A DNA stretch of 64,000 nt from Nitrospirales bacterium (GCA_022825885.1 JAJDVY010000048.1:28453-92452); one strand, 5' to 3'; counted from the first letter of the stretch, positions 53,450 through 63,145 are shown. The notes: a model not told the origin generated them from the sequence alone. A program made the numbers and translations.

Positions 53450-55507
53450 GTGGGTACTGAGAGTTCGGTGATTATCTTTGCGTTAGTGTCCGGCATCGTG
53501 GGCATTGCCTATGGGGTGTATCTGACTTTTTGGGTCCTGCGACAGGACGCCGGTAACGACACCATGCAAACCATTGCGCTGGCGATCCAGGAAGGCGCCG
53601 GCGCGTATTTGAATCGGCAGTATCGAACCGTCGGCATCGTGGCGGGCGTCATGTTCCTGATTTTGTGGCTGGCCGGGGCGTGGTCGGACCATTTCGGGTT
53701 GTTGACGGCGATGGGATTCGTGGTGGGGGCCGCGGCTTCGGCCATCGCCGGGTACGTCGGTATGGTGATTGCCGTGCGGGCGAACGTACGGACGGCGCAG
53801 GCTGCGTCCAATGGGTTGGACCCGGCATTGCAGGTCGCCTTCAAAGGCGGCGCGGTGACCGGCCTGCTGCTCATCGGGTTGGGCCTTGTGGCCCTGGCCG
53901 GGTTTTACGCCATCGGGTCCGCGGTGGCCGGACCGGAAAAAGCCGTCCATGCGCTCATCAGTCTCGGGTTCGGGGGCAGCCTGATCTCGGTCTTTGCCCG
54001 CGTCGGGGGCGGCATTTACACGAAGGCCGCGGACGTGGGCGCCGACCTCGTCGGCAAAGTCGAGGCCGGGATCCCTGAAGACGACCCCCGCAACCCCGCG
54101 GTGATCGCGGACAACGTGGGCGATAACGTGGGTGACTGCGCCGGGATGGCCGCCGACCTGTTTGAAACCTACGTCGTGACCATCGTCGCGGCCATGGTCC
54201 TGGCCATGAGTCTCTTCCCGGGAAACACGGCTCCCGTGTTGTATCCCCTGGTCCTCGGCGGGCTGACCGTTTTCGCCACCATCATCGGGATCTTCTTCGT
54301 GAAGGCGAGTGAAGGCGGGAGCATCATGTCGGCCCTGTACAAAGGCCTGTTCGTGAGCGGCGGGCTGGCCGCGGTTGCGTTCTTTCCCGTAACCACCAAC
54401 ATGATGGACGGTATCGGCGGGGTTTCGGGCGTCAGTTACTTCATCGCGGCGCTCCTGGGACTGGTGGTGACCCTGGCCCTGGTGTTCATCACCGATTACT
54501 TTACGGCCACGGGCTATTCACCGGTACAGGAGGTGGCCAAGGCGAGCGAAACCGGACATGCCACGAACATCATCGCCGGGTTGGCCGTGGGCATGCAGTC
54601 CACCGCCTGGCCTGTGGTGGTCATCATCGTGGCCATCCTGTTGAGTTTCGGGATTTGCGGCGGGGCCGACGGCGGCGGGCTGTACGGAGTCGCGATTGCC
54701 GCGGTCGCCATGTTGTCGATGGCGGGCATCGTGGTGGCGATCGACGCGTTCGGACCGGTGACGGACAACGCGGGCGGTATTGCGGAAATGTCCCACCTGG
54801 GCGAAGACGTGCGGAAAATCACGGACGCGCTCGATGCCGTGGGGAACACCACCAAGGCGGTGACCAAGGGGTATGCCATCGGCTCGGCCGCGCTGGCGGC
54901 CCTGGTATTGTTTGCGGAATATGCCCGGGAAGCCCAGGCCGGGAACCAGAGCCTGACCTTCGACCTGTCCGATCCCAACATCCTCGTGGGGTTATTCCTC
55001 GGCGGGATGCTGCCGTTTATCTTCGGGGCGCTCTGCATGAAAGCCGTGGGCCAGGCCGGTGGTTTGGTGGTGGAAGAAGTCCGGCGGCAATTCCGGGAAA
55101 TCCCCGGGATCATGGAAGGCACGCAGAAACCGGAATACGGCACGTGCGTGGATATCGTGACCCAATCCGCCCTTCAAAAAATGCTGGTGCCCGGCATCAT
55201 CCCCGTGATTTCCCCGATCATCGTCGGCGTGCTGTTGGGGCCGGCGGCCTTGGGCGGCGTCCTGGTCGGCAGTATCGTCACGGGCCTGTTCCTGGCCATT
55301 ACCATGACGAGCGGCGGCGGGGCCTGGGACAACGCCAAAAAATACATCGAGGAGCAGGGCCTCAAAGGCACCGAAACCCACAAGGCGGCGGTCACGGGCG
55401 ATACCGTCGGCGACCCCTTCAAAGACACCGCCGGTCCCGCGATCAACCCGATGATCAAAGTCATCAACATCGTGTCCTTGCTCATCATTTCCTTCCTCGC
55501 GCCGTAA
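53450..55507 (+). CDS. hppA: Membrane-bound proton-translocating pyrophosphatase (K+-independent type)
   Basis: A 685-residue protein with about 16 membrane helices that couples pyrophosphate hydrolysis to H+ export. Substrate-site motifs are [11 protein letters not shown] and [16 protein letters not shown], with a third in [17 protein letters not shown] near the end. The GNTTKA segment carries Lys where K+-dependent enzymes have Ala, placing it in the K+-independent, H+-pumping class. GTG start preceded by AAAGGGGG. It would recover energy from biosynthetic pyrophosphate, useful to a slow-growing autotroph that also makes isoprenoids. Confidence 0.94.
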   Translation: MGTESSVIIFALVSGIVGIAYGVYLTFWVLRQDAGNDTMQTIALAIQEGAGAYLNRQYRTVGIVAGVMFLILWLAGAWSDHFGLLTAMGFVVGAAASAIAGYVGMVIAVRANVRTAQAASNGLDPALQVAFKGGAVTGLLLIGLGLVALAGFYAIGSAVAGPEKAVHALISLGFGGSLISVFARVGGGIYTKAADVGADLVGKVEAGIPEDDPRNPAVIADNVGDNVGDCAGMAADLFETYVVTIVAAMVLAMSLFPGNTAPVLYPLVLGGLTVFATIIGIFFVKASEGGSIMSALYKGLFVSGGLAAVAFFPVTTNMMDGIGGVSGVSYFIAALLGLVVTLALVFITDYFTATGYSPVQEVAKASETGHATNIIAGLAVGMQSTAWPVVVIIVAILLSFGICGGADGGGLYGVAIAAVAMLSMAGIVVAIDAFGPVTDNAGGIAEMSHLGEDVRKITDALDAVGNTTKAVTKGYAIGSAALAALVLFAEYAREAQAGNQSLTFDLSDPNILVGLFLGGMLPFIFGALCMKAVGQAGGLVVEEVRRQFREIPGIMEGTQKPEYGTCVDIVTQSALQKMLVPGIIPVISPIIVGVLLGPAALGGVLVGSIVTGLFLAITMTSGGGAWDNAKKYIEEQGLKGTETHKAAVTGDTVGDPFKDTAGPAINPMIKVINIVSLLIISFLAP

Positions 55508-55684
55508 CGGTCCGGCGAAAAACCGTTCTTCCTTCCCCTCCTGCGCAAGGAGGGGCGAGGGGAGGCCGAGCGCGTATCTCGCCTCTTGCCCCGGACCGTC
55601 TGCCGGTTGCTCTCATCGTTGCAAATGCCTGCCCAAGCAGTTGAGTTTTGTAAACTTTTCGCGGTTTTGTACAAAAGTTATTTT

Positions 55685-55747
55685 TTTACAAAACTTTACA
55701 AATTGTACAAAGCGTACAATTTGTACATTTTGTACAATTTGTAACAT
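55685..55747. repeat. Iteron-like array of 9-bp TTGTACAAT-type repeats
   Basis: About seven consecutive 9-mers: two TTTACAAA-like units, then TTGTACAAA, GCGTACAAT, TTGTACATT, TTGTACAAT and TTGTAACAT. Four GTAC cores are spaced exactly 9 bp (55705, 55714, 55723, 55732). The perfect palindrome TTTTGTACAAAA lies just upstream (55665-55676). The tract is very AT-rich in a GC-rich genome. Confidence 0.8.
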
Positions 55748-55943
55748 TTACCTGCGAGCTTCAATTTTTGACCTTTTGATTGAAAAATGCCACGCTTTAC
55801 GACAATCGTCCCAACTCTTTCCCGCACTAATGAAAGTGATAAGGACAAAGACTCCGGCTCCCCGATCCCTCTTTGCGTCATTCCCGACATCTTTAATCGG
55901 GAATCCAGTGTCGTTCATTTTCATGAACGAAGGAAAAACCAAC

Positions 55944-56030
55944 GACCCTGGATCCCCGATCGGGGTCGGGGATGACAGCAAGAGACAACGAATCTTGTCA
56001 ACGAATTAGTGAACACATACAGGGATGACA
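55944..56030 (+). repeat. Left copy of 87-bp inverted repeat
   Basis: Matches the reverse complement of 60514-60600 with about two mismatches. It contains one scattered hairpin unit plus the segment AATCTTGTCAACGAATTAGT and GAACACATACAGG. Confidence 0.85.
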
Positions 56031-56491
56031 AGAACGCCTCCCGGCGCCTGCGGGCGGGGCTGCGCCCCGGTCCCGTCCCTTCCATATGGGGGCGAGGACT
56101 GTCTGAGCGCAGCGAAGGAACTCTCAATCAGCGACCGACTACCTACAAAAAACAGATTCTTCACTGCGTTCAGAATGACAACCTTCGGTTTTTCTTGGGG
56201 GCCCCGCCCGGGTGCCACTGGTTTTGGGTTCTTTTGCCGAAACAAAATGGCTTGTCCTGAGCTTGCCCTGCTTGTCCTGCCTGTCCTGAGCGAAGCCGAA
56301 GGAAGCGAAGCCGAAGGAAACGAAGTGAACGGGCCTTGCGAAGGAACCTCGTCGTGCGGGGGCGAAACCCCGCATGAATAAAAGCAACGACGCTGGATCC
56401 CCGATCGGGGTCGGGGATGACAGAAGGCTAGATGCCCGATCGGGGCTTGTCCTTGACATTATTAATCGAGGATCGGGGATGACAGAAGGAG

Positions 56492-58033
56492 ATGGCGAAC
56501 CGGTATTATCAGGGCTTGAGCGAATTCCATTGCTATGCCACGCGGGTGACGACCGATAGCGTGCGTCTCTGGGTGGGAACCTTGGAGCGGGATATGCAAA
56601 AGCCCAGGAACGCGAGGGTGCGCTTGTGCAACGGCTCGGGCCATGAGGTCGAGTCGAAACGCATCCGGCGTGACGAGTGGGCGCGCCCGTTCCCCGCTGC
56701 GTCACGGGATCGGTTTTACAAGACCCTCACGTTCACGGGATTGCGACCGGCCAGGAACTATCGTGCCTATTTCGAGCGGTGGCGCGCCGACGTCAGGGAC
56801 TGGGAAATCCTCCGTTCCGCGAGTATCCGCACGTTGCCGAAACGGCTGCCCGTGCATCAGTCGCGCGCCAAACCCTTGACCATCGCCCTGGGGAGTTGTT
56901 ACTGGCCCGACCAGGACGGAGGGCGCGTGGGCACGGCCTACCGGGAGTTGTACGAACGTCCCCGGGACCCGCACGACAGCCCGGATCTGACCTTTCTTAC
57001 CGGCGATCAGGTCTACCTGGACGTCGGGTTCGATGTGCGCTCCGGGGTGCCCGGGGAGGTCCGTCGCCGGATCGCCCGGGACTACGCCCGTCACTGGCAG
57101 GGGCTCAGCGACGTGTTGACCCGCGGGGCCACCTACATGCTGCCCGACGACCACGAGTGGTATAACGGCTACCCGGACCCTGATCCCAGGAATCCGTACC
57201 TGTGGGCCTTGCAGGACGCGAAGGTGCGCAAGGCCTGGGAACAGACGGCGCGTCAGGGCATCGAGAACGTGCAACAGTGCCCGGTCGTGGAGATCGTGGA
57301 GTTTCCGGGAGATCTCAGTTTCTGCCTGGCCGACTTGCGTTCGTTCCGCAAGCCGGAGCGAGCCGGCCTGATGAACCCCAAGGACCTGGAGCGCGTGTTG
57401 GCTTGGGCAAACGGGCTCACGACTCCGGGTGTGCTCGTCAGTTCCCAGCCCCTGATCGTCACCGGGAATCCGCGCGAAGCCACCCTGCTCGACTACACCG
57501 GGGATTATTGCCGGTTGCTCGCGGCCCTGGGCCGCACGGGTCACGATATCGTGGTGATGAGCGGCGACGCGCACTACGGTCGCGTGGTGAGCGTGAAGCT
57601 GGGTCTTCAAGGGGCGACGTTGTATGAAGTGATCTCTTCACCGCTCTCGAACCTGACGTATGTAAATGCCTGGTTCGCCGCCAACCGGAACCGCCTGACT
57701 CCGAAACAGTTTCCCGCCTCACGCGCGTTCAGCCACCCGCAGGGCAAGCAGGCCCTGTCGGGTTGGAAGCCCCGGGCCGTCAACCATTACCCGGACAAGA
57801 AGAAGGGTGGTTCCATGTACGCCATCAACTCCAAGACCAGTTGGCGTCAATGGGTGTATCCGGGGACCCGCACCCGCGAGCATTTTCTGACCATCGCCTT
57901 CTCCCGCCACCGCGACGGCTCCGGTATCCGGATGACCGTCAAAGGCTGGCTGGTTCGGGACGCGGACAAGGACCCCCGTCGCAAACGCATCCTGCCTCAA
58001 CGGGCCTTTGAGTTTTCACGGACGTTGACCTGA
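56492..58033 (+). CDS. PhoD-like phosphatase/phosphodiesterase
   Basis: A 513-residue metallophosphatase of the alkaline phosphatase D group. An N-terminal Fn3/PhoD-N-like beta domain (about 1-115) precedes the catalytic domain: ALGSCYWPDQ, TGDQVYLD, LPDDHEWYNG and MSGDAHYGRVV carry the metal ligands. No signal peptide is evident, unlike secreted PhoD, so it may be cytoplasmic or exported by another route. The ATG is preceded by AGAAGGAG, which belongs to the end of a repeat copy. Confidence 0.85.
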   Translation: MANRYYQGLSEFHCYATRVTTDSVRLWVGTLERDMQKPRNARVRLCNGSGHEVESKRIRRDEWARPFPAASRDRFYKTLTFTGLRPARNYRAYFERWRADVRDWEILRSASIRTLPKRLPVHQSRAKPLTIALGSCYWPDQDGGRVGTAYRELYERPRDPHDSPDLTFLTGDQVYLDVGFDVRSGVPGEVRRRIARDYARHWQGLSDVLTRGATYMLPDDHEWYNGYPDPDPRNPYLWALQDAKVRKAWEQTARQGIENVQQCPVVEIVEFPGDLSFCLADLRSFRKPERAGLMNPKDLERVLAWANGLTTPGVLVSSQPLIVTGNPREATLLDYTGDYCRLLAALGRTGHDIVVMSGDAHYGRVVSVKLGLQGATLYEVISSPLSNLTYVNAWFAANRNRLTPKQFPASRAFSHPQGKQALSGWKPRAVNHYPDKKKGGSMYAINSKTSWRQWVYPGTRTREHFLTIAFSRHRDGSGIRMTVKGWLVRDADKDPRRKRILPQRAFEFSRTLT

Positions 58034-58178
58034 GCGCCGGTTCGATTCAACGCGCGCCGTCATTGCGAATCAGGCCGCGTGTCAATGGCCGTGGTCTTTC
58101 AGTCTCTTGACCCCTTCGAGAGGCTGGGCTATTCTATCCGAAAGGTGCAAGTTTCCTTAAGCACCGGGAGGAACAGCC

Positions 58179-58382
58179 ATGGAAAAGCAGGAACGAAAAT
58201 CCGAGGCGCCAAAGAATTCCTCACCTCCGGAAGGTCAGGAGGTCAAGCCGAATCCCCAGGTCATTGAAACCGGCAAGAAACTCCAGGAAGACATTGATCA
58301 GTTGGTCGATGAGATCGATGAGGTCCTGGAAGAAAACGCCGCCGAGTTCGTCAAGAATTACGTCCAGAAAGGGGGCGAGTAG
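58179..58382 (+). CDS. pup: Prokaryotic ubiquitin-like protein Pup
   Basis: A 67-residue protein with a disordered, charged N-terminus and the conserved Pup C-terminal part: DIDQLVDEIDEVLEENAAEF then VKNYVQKGGE. It ends in Gly-Gly-Glu, so it could be ligated to lysines directly by PafA without Dop deamidation. Pup tags proteins for the bacterial proteasome (Mpa/ARC-PrcBA). None of dop, pafA, mpa or prcBA is in this window, so this is an isolated pup or one separated from its partners. GGGAGGA precedes the ATG; a perfect palindrome terminator overlaps its stop. Confidence 0.93.
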   Translation: MEKQERKSEAPKNSSPPEGQEVKPNPQVIETGKKLQEDIDQLVDEIDEVLEENAAEFVKNYVQKGGE

Positions 58383-58423
58383 GGAACAACGATCGTTGTT
58401 CCCTACGGCTCTTTCTTTTTTTT
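58382..58423 (+). terminator. Terminator after pup
   Basis: The 22-bp perfect palindrome GGGAACAACGATCGTTGTTC (to CCC at 58403) is followed by CTTTCTTTTTTTT. It overlaps the last base of the pup stop codon, isolating pup from recJ. Confidence 0.85.
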
Positions 58424-58458
58424 CGCCATCATTTCCGAAGACAGGTAAATCTGCGCGT

Positions 58459-60159
58459 ATGACGATGCCATCCTCGAATTGGCGGGTACGGCCGGTCGAT
58501 CCTCAACGGGTCTCCGCCCTGGCCGGGGTCTTGGGTCTTTCGCCCCTGACGGCGACGGTCTTGTGCGGACGCGGCGTGGCCGAGTCCGAGCAGGCCAAAG
58601 CCTGGCTTTCCTCTTCCGGCGGCTTGACCCATGATCCGTTTGCCCTGCCGGATATGGAACGGGCAATTGACCGGCTTCATCTGGCCATTCAACGCGGGGA
58701 ACGGGTCTGCTTTTACGGGGACTATGACGTTGACGGGATGGCGGCCACGAGCCTGCACCTCCTGTTCTGGCGACGCATGGGCGCCCAGGCCGAAGTCTAT
58801 ATTCCGCATCGGCAGGAGGAAGGATATGGCCTGCACGAAGGGGCCATTCGGAAACTGGCCGGGAAGGGCGTGTCCCTGTTGCTCACCGCTGATTGCGGTA
58901 CCACCTCGTATGAGGAGATTGAAGTGGCCCGGTCTTTGGGCATGGACGTGATCGTCACCGATCACCATCAACTGCAATCCCGTTTGCCGGAACCGGTGGC
59001 GTTCATCAATCCCTATCGTCCGGATTCCGCCTATCCGTTTCACGGGTTATGTTCCGGCGGCTTGGCCTATAAGGTGGCCGATGCGTACGTACGAAAATAC
59101 CGGCCGGCGGGCGTGTCGGTGGAGGCGTACCGCGACCTGGTGGCGTTGTCGTCCATTGCCGACATGGTTCCGCTCACGGATGAGAACCGGACCCTCGTCC
59201 GGGATGGGCTGGCCCAGGTGGCGCAAGGCACACGCTGCGGGATCAGGGCGCTGACCCGGGATCTCGGCCTGAACGGGACGTGTTCGGCCGGGACGATTGG
59301 CTTTCGTGTGGCCCCGCGTCTGAATGCGGCCGGGCGATTGGCCCATGCCGAGTTGGGTGTCCGGTTGCTTACCACGGAGTCCGAACCCGCGGCGCTTCAG
59401 CTTGCCCAGGAATTGGAGAACCTGAACCGCCACCGGCGAGAGATTGAAGAGGAGATGACCCGTGAGGCGATTGCGCAAGTGGACGCCGGGGACCCGCAGC
59501 CCGCGATTGTGGTCAGCGCGACAGGGTGGCATATTGGTGTGATCGGCATCGTCGCGGCGCGGTTGGTGGAACGCTATCACCGGCCGGCGATCGTGGTGAC
59601 GTTCGACGTGCACGGGACCGGCAAGGGATCGGTCCGGGGGATCGCCGGCTTCGACGTGTGCCGGGCCTTGCAGCAATGCGAGCAGGACCTGGTGGCCTTC
59701 GGCGGGCATCCCATGGCCGCGGGTCTCACGGTCAAGGAGGATGCGTTTACCGGTTTCAGGCGCCGGTTTTGGGATGCCGTCGAGGGATTGCTGGAAGGCG
59801 CACAGCCGGTTCCCGCCGTGGACGTGGATGCGGAGGTCGGGCTTGCCGACGTGCAATTTCCCCTTATCCGGGAATTGGAGCGTCTGCAACCGTTCGGCAC
59901 GGGCAATCCCGAGCCGAACTTTGTGAGTCGGGGGATTTCGGTGCTGGAAAAACGCGTAGTCGGAGAGAGTCACCTGAAGCTGGTCCTTCGCCAGCCCGGC
60001 TCCGTTCCCCTGGACGGCATCGGCTTTCGGATGGGAAGCTTGGCACGGGACATCGATGCGGGTAACGGGCGGATCGATGCGGTGTTCACTCCCGAGTTGA
60101 ATGAATGGAAAGGCTCGAGCCGCATTCAACTCCGTCTGCGAGACGTACGGGTGGGGTGA
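58459..60159 (+). CDS. recJ: Single-stranded-DNA exonuclease RecJ
   Basis: A 566-residue DHH-family 5'-3' exonuclease for recombination and repair. Visible are GDYDVDGMAATSL (motif I), TADCGTTS, VTDHHQ (the DHH motif), SSIADMVPL, and the DHHA1 motif GGHPMAAGLTV, followed by the C-terminal OB region (LQPFGTGNPEP). ATG 58459 is chosen; the frame is open upstream across pup, where it cannot be real. ATG 58465 is an equal alternative. The length matches RecJ of other phyla. Confidence 0.94.
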   Translation: MTMPSSNWRVRPVDPQRVSALAGVLGLSPLTATVLCGRGVAESEQAKAWLSSSGGLTHDPFALPDMERAIDRLHLAIQRGERVCFYGDYDVDGMAATSLHLLFWRRMGAQAEVYIPHRQEEGYGLHEGAIRKLAGKGVSLLLTADCGTTSYEEIEVARSLGMDVIVTDHHQLQSRLPEPVAFINPYRPDSAYPFHGLCSGGLAYKVADAYVRKYRPAGVSVEAYRDLVALSSIADMVPLTDENRTLVRDGLAQVAQGTRCGIRALTRDLGLNGTCSAGTIGFRVAPRLNAAGRLAHAELGVRLLTTESEPAALQLAQELENLNRHRREIEEEMTREAIAQVDAGDPQPAIVVSATGWHIGVIGIVAARLVERYHRPAIVVTFDVHGTGKGSVRGIAGFDVCRALQQCEQDLVAFGGHPMAAGLTVKEDAFTGFRRRFWDAVEGLLEGAQPVPAVDVDAEVGLADVQFPLIRELERLQPFGTGNPEPNFVSRGISVLEKRVVGESHLKLVLRQPGSVPLDGIGFRMGSLARDIDAGNGRIDAVFTPELNEWKGSSRIQLRLRDVRVG

Positions 60160-60223
60160 AGAAAAGGCAGATTCAGCGTCATCCAGGCCGTTCATATCCG
60201 GATATGCAAAGATGGAGGAAAAT

Positions 60224-60454
60224 ATGCAAGCCAACGAGTTGATTCAGAGAGCCCAATTTGTCGTGGATCCCACTGGAAAGAAGCAGGCCGTGCAACTGGA
60301 TTACGCGACTTGGGAGGCATTGCTGGGCCTGCTGGAAGACCTTGGGGACTTACAAGAGATAGATCGTGTCCGAGAGTCGGGTGAGGAGTACGTTCCTTGG
60401 GAGCAGGCCAAGGAGGAATTACGAACGAACGGGCTCTTTTCCTCCCCTTTGTAA
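60224..60454 (+). CDS. Orphan antitoxin-like protein with repeat-derived C-terminus
   Basis: A 76-residue acidic protein: MQANELIQRAQFVVDPTGKK, DYATWEALLGLLEDLGDLQE and SGEEYVPWEQAKEELRTNGL are typical of Phd/RelB-like antitoxins that bind a RelE/ParE toxin. No toxin gene follows. The last six residues (LFSSPL) and the stop are encoded by a scattered repeat (TCCTCCCCTTTGTAAGGGGA), so repeat insertion may have cut off the end of the gene and removed the toxin. ATG 60224 has GGAGGA at an ideal distance; ATG 60212 is less likely. Confidence 0.7.
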   Translation: MQANELIQRAQFVVDPTGKKQAVQLDYATWEALLGLLEDLGDLQEIDRVRESGEEYVPWEQAKEELRTNGLFSSPL

Positions 60455-60950
60455 GGGGAGGTAGAAATTGTCAACGAATGACTGAGCACGTATAGAAAGA
60501 CTTTTCCACTGGCTGTCATTCCTGTATGTGTTCACTAATTCGTTGACAAGATTCGTTGTCTCTTTCTGTCATCCCCGACCCCGATCGGGGATCCAGGGTC
60601 TTTGCTTCACGGACGAAGAAAAACCAAAGACACTGGATCCTCGATTACAAATAGCCTGTCCTTGACATTTTTAATCGAGGATCGAGGATGACAGACAAAG
60701 GCGAAAAGCCAAGCCGTGGTTTCGGTTCAGATCAAGCCTGGGATGCTGTCAACGAATGAGTGAACATTTACAATTCCCGACGTTAGTAATCGGGAATCCA
60801 GTGTCTTTCTCTTCACGAACGAGGAAAAGGTAAAGACGCTGGATCCTCGATTAAAGATGTCGAGGATGACAGGAGGGGGGGCAAGGGAGAGAGGGAATAT
60901 GGAGTGGGAATCACCAAGGAATGAGTGAGCACGTTACGGAAAGACTTCAT
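60455..60950. repeat. Repeat-filled leader of the Rel/SpoT gene
   Basis: No gene seen. The stretch holds the end of a CTCCCC/GGGGAG hairpin, copies of a GTCAACGAATGAGTGAACAC-type element (near 60471, 60749 and, diverged, 60915), the right copy of the 87-bp inverted repeat, and several TCCCGA/TCGGGA hairpins. Confidence 0.75.
60514..60600 (-). repeat. Right copy of 87-bp inverted repeat
   Basis: Reverse complement of 55944-56030 with about two mismatches. The pair flanks phoD, pup, recJ and the orphan antitoxin. Confidence 0.85.
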
Positions 60951-63140
60951 ATGTCGGTAACCAGTGTCACAGAGATTGATGATTTGGTCCGGGAGGTGCA
61001 GGGTTGTTATCCGGACGCGGATGAGGCCTTGCTTCGGCGCGCGTATGAGTTCTCCGCGAAGGCGCATGAGGGACAGACTCGCCGGTCCGGCGAGCCGTAT
61101 TTGCACCACCCGCTGGCCGTGGCCAGTATCTTGACGTTCCTCAAGCTGGACGTGACCGCCATCGTGGCCGGGCTCCTCCATGACACGTTGGAAGATACCG
61201 TGGCCACCCAGGAGGAATTGCAGGCGCATTTCGGGGATGAAGTCGCGCATCTCGTGGAAGGCGTGACGAAAATCGGCCAAATCCCGTTTCGCACGTACGA
61301 AGAGAAACAGGCCGAGAATTTCCGGAAGATGCTGTTGTCGATGGCCGACGACATCCGGGTCGTCTTCATCAAGTTGGCCGACCGCTTGCACAACATGCGC
61401 ACGTTGGGCCATTTGCCGGAAGGCAAACAAAAGCAGATCGCCCAGGAAACCCTGGAAATTTATGCGCCGTTGGCCAACCGGCTGGGCATGAGCGGGATCA
61501 AGCAGGAACTTGAAGATTTATGTTTTCAATACCTCAAGCCGGAAGCCTATTCCCTGTTGAAGCTGCGGGTGGCGAAACGGGATGAAGAACGGCAAATCTA
61601 CGTGCAGTCGATCATTCAGGAAACGCTTGACGCCTTGGCCAGGGCCGGGTTGCCCGGTCGCGTCGTCGGACGGCCCAAGCACCTGCATTCCATTCATCAG
61701 AAAATGGAGAGCCAGGGGATTACGTTCGAGGAAGTCCATGACCTGGTGGCGATTCGCGTGATCACCGACACCAAGATCAATTGTTATACGATTCTCGGAG
61801 TCGTGCATGCCGCGTGGCCGCCGGTGCCCGAGCGCTTCAAGGATTACATCGCCACGCCGCGCACCAACCTTTACCAATCGCTGCATACCACGGTGTTGGG
61901 GCCGCAGGGCGATCACGTGGAATTTCAGATACGGACGGAAGAAATGCACCGTCTCGCGGAATATGGCGTGGCGGCGCATTGGCGGTACAAGGAACAGGTG
62001 AAGGTCGACGAGCGCGACGAGAAAGTGTTCAGTTGGCTCCGGCAATTCGTGGAGTGGCACCGGGACTTGTCCGACAATCGCCAGTTCATGGATTCCGTCA
62101 AACTCGATCTGTTTCACCTGGACGTGTTCCACGACGTGGTCTTTGCGTTTACGCCGAAGGGCGAAGTGAAGGAACTGCCGCTTGGCTCCACGCCGGTGGA
62201 TTTTGCCTATGCGATTCATACGCAGGTGGGCGACCGGTGCGTGGGGGCGAAAGTGAACGGCAAGATCGTGCCTCTGCGGCAGGCGCTGGCGAGCGGAGAT
62301 ACCGTGGAAATTCTGACGTCGCCGACCCAGGTCCCGCAGAAGGAATGGTTAAAGTTCGTGCAGACCTCCAGGGCGAGAGCGAAAGTCAAACATTATTTGA
62401 AAGACGAAGAGCAAAAACAGGGGTTGGAATTGGGGCACCGGTTGCTTGAACGCGAGTTTCGCCGGTATCAACTCCCGACCGCGCAGTGGTCCGAATCTGA
62501 CCGGCTGTCCCATGTCGCGGGCAAACGGGGCTATGCATCCGTCGAGGAGATGATCCGGATGGTGGGCTACGGGCGTCTGTCTGCCGTGCAACTGGTCAAT
62601 TGGCTCGTGCCCGGCGGGGACACGGCGAAAGCCGTCACTCCCGTTCATGAGACATCCGGGGCGGCCCCGGCCTGGGGTCCCGTAAAATCGGTGAAGGTCA
62701 TGGGCGCACGGGACGCCTTGATGCAGTTGTCGAAATGTTGCGCGCCGGTGCCGGGTGATTCCATCCTGGGCTACCTCACCCGCGGCCGCGGGCTGACGAT
62801 CCACGCGAAGGGCTGCCCCAATCTTGAGACCATGGACTATGAAAAGGATCGTCTGGTTGAAGTGGAATGGGACGTGGCGGCCGATGACCGGCACTTCGTC
62901 AAGGTCTGCGTGTTGACCTTTGACCGCCCCGGCGTGTTGGCCAACGTGTCATCGGCGATTGCCGCTTCCAAGGCCAACATCAGCCGGGCGGAAATCACGA
63001 CACGGGAGGATCAAAAGGCCGTCCTGGACTTCATGATCGAAATTTCCGATACCCGCCACCTCGAACGCGCGCTCGAAGGCATCGCGCGGGTGGATGGCGT
63101 CATTTCAGCCAAACGCGTCCGGGAATGGGAACATTCGTGA
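60951..63140 (+). CDS. rel: Bifunctional (p)ppGpp synthetase/hydrolase (Rel/SpoT)
   Basis: A 729-residue stringent-response enzyme. In order: HD hydrolase domain with HHPLAVA and GLLHDTLEDT (intact HD pair), synthetase domain with RFKDYIATPRTNLYQSLHT, TGS domain (VFAFTPKGEVKELPLGSTP), helical and zinc-finger region (CCAPVPGD), and a C-terminal ACT domain. The intact HD suggests that it both makes and degrades (p)ppGpp. ATG 60951 with GGAAAG upstream is preferred; an in-frame ATG at 60921 would add ten residues encoded by a dispersed repeat. Confidence 0.95.
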   Translation: MSVTSVTEIDDLVREVQGCYPDADEALLRRAYEFSAKAHEGQTRRSGEPYLHHPLAVASILTFLKLDVTAIVAGLLHDTLEDTVATQEELQAHFGDEVAHLVEGVTKIGQIPFRTYEEKQAENFRKMLLSMADDIRVVFIKLADRLHNMRTLGHLPEGKQKQIAQETLEIYAPLANRLGMSGIKQELEDLCFQYLKPEAYSLLKLRVAKRDEERQIYVQSIIQETLDALARAGLPGRVVGRPKHLHSIHQKMESQGITFEEVHDLVAIRVITDTKINCYTILGVVHAAWPPVPERFKDYIATPRTNLYQSLHTTVLGPQGDHVEFQIRTEEMHRLAEYGVAAHWRYKEQVKVDERDEKVFSWLRQFVEWHRDLSDNRQFMDSVKLDLFHLDVFHDVVFAFTPKGEVKELPLGSTPVDFAYAIHTQVGDRCVGAKVNGKIVPLRQALASGDTVEILTSPTQVPQKEWLKFVQTSRARAKVKHYLKDEEQKQGLELGHRLLEREFRRYQLPTAQWSESDRLSHVAGKRGYASVEEMIRMVGYGRLSAVQLVNWLVPGGDTAKAVTPVHETSGAAPAWGPVKSVKVMGARDALMQLSKCCAPVPGDSILGYLTRGRGLTIHAKGCPNLETMDYEKDRLVEVEWDVAADDRHFVKVCVLTFDRPGVLANVSSAIAASKANISRAEITTREDQKAVLDFMIEISDTRHLERALEGIARVDGVISAKRVREWEHS

Positions 63141-63145
63141 GTGCG

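Larger units (their letters stand above)
55508..56491. repeat. 984-nt gene-free stretch made of repeats
   Basis: Between hppA and phoD I see no credible gene. In order: a CCCCTCCTGCGCAAGGAGGGG hairpin (about 55536-55556), the 9-bp iteron-like array, scattered TCCCGA/TCGGGA hairpins (55840-55980), the left copy of an 87-bp inverted repeat, TTGTCCTGAGCGAAGCCGAA-type repeats (56256-56345), and two more hairpin copies (56390-56480) ending 10 nt before phoD. Confidence 0.75.

Noticed and set aside
55840..56480. CRISPR array
   Set aside because: The repeated hairpins are irregularly spaced, vary in sequence and orientation, and have no uniform spacers or cas genes nearby.
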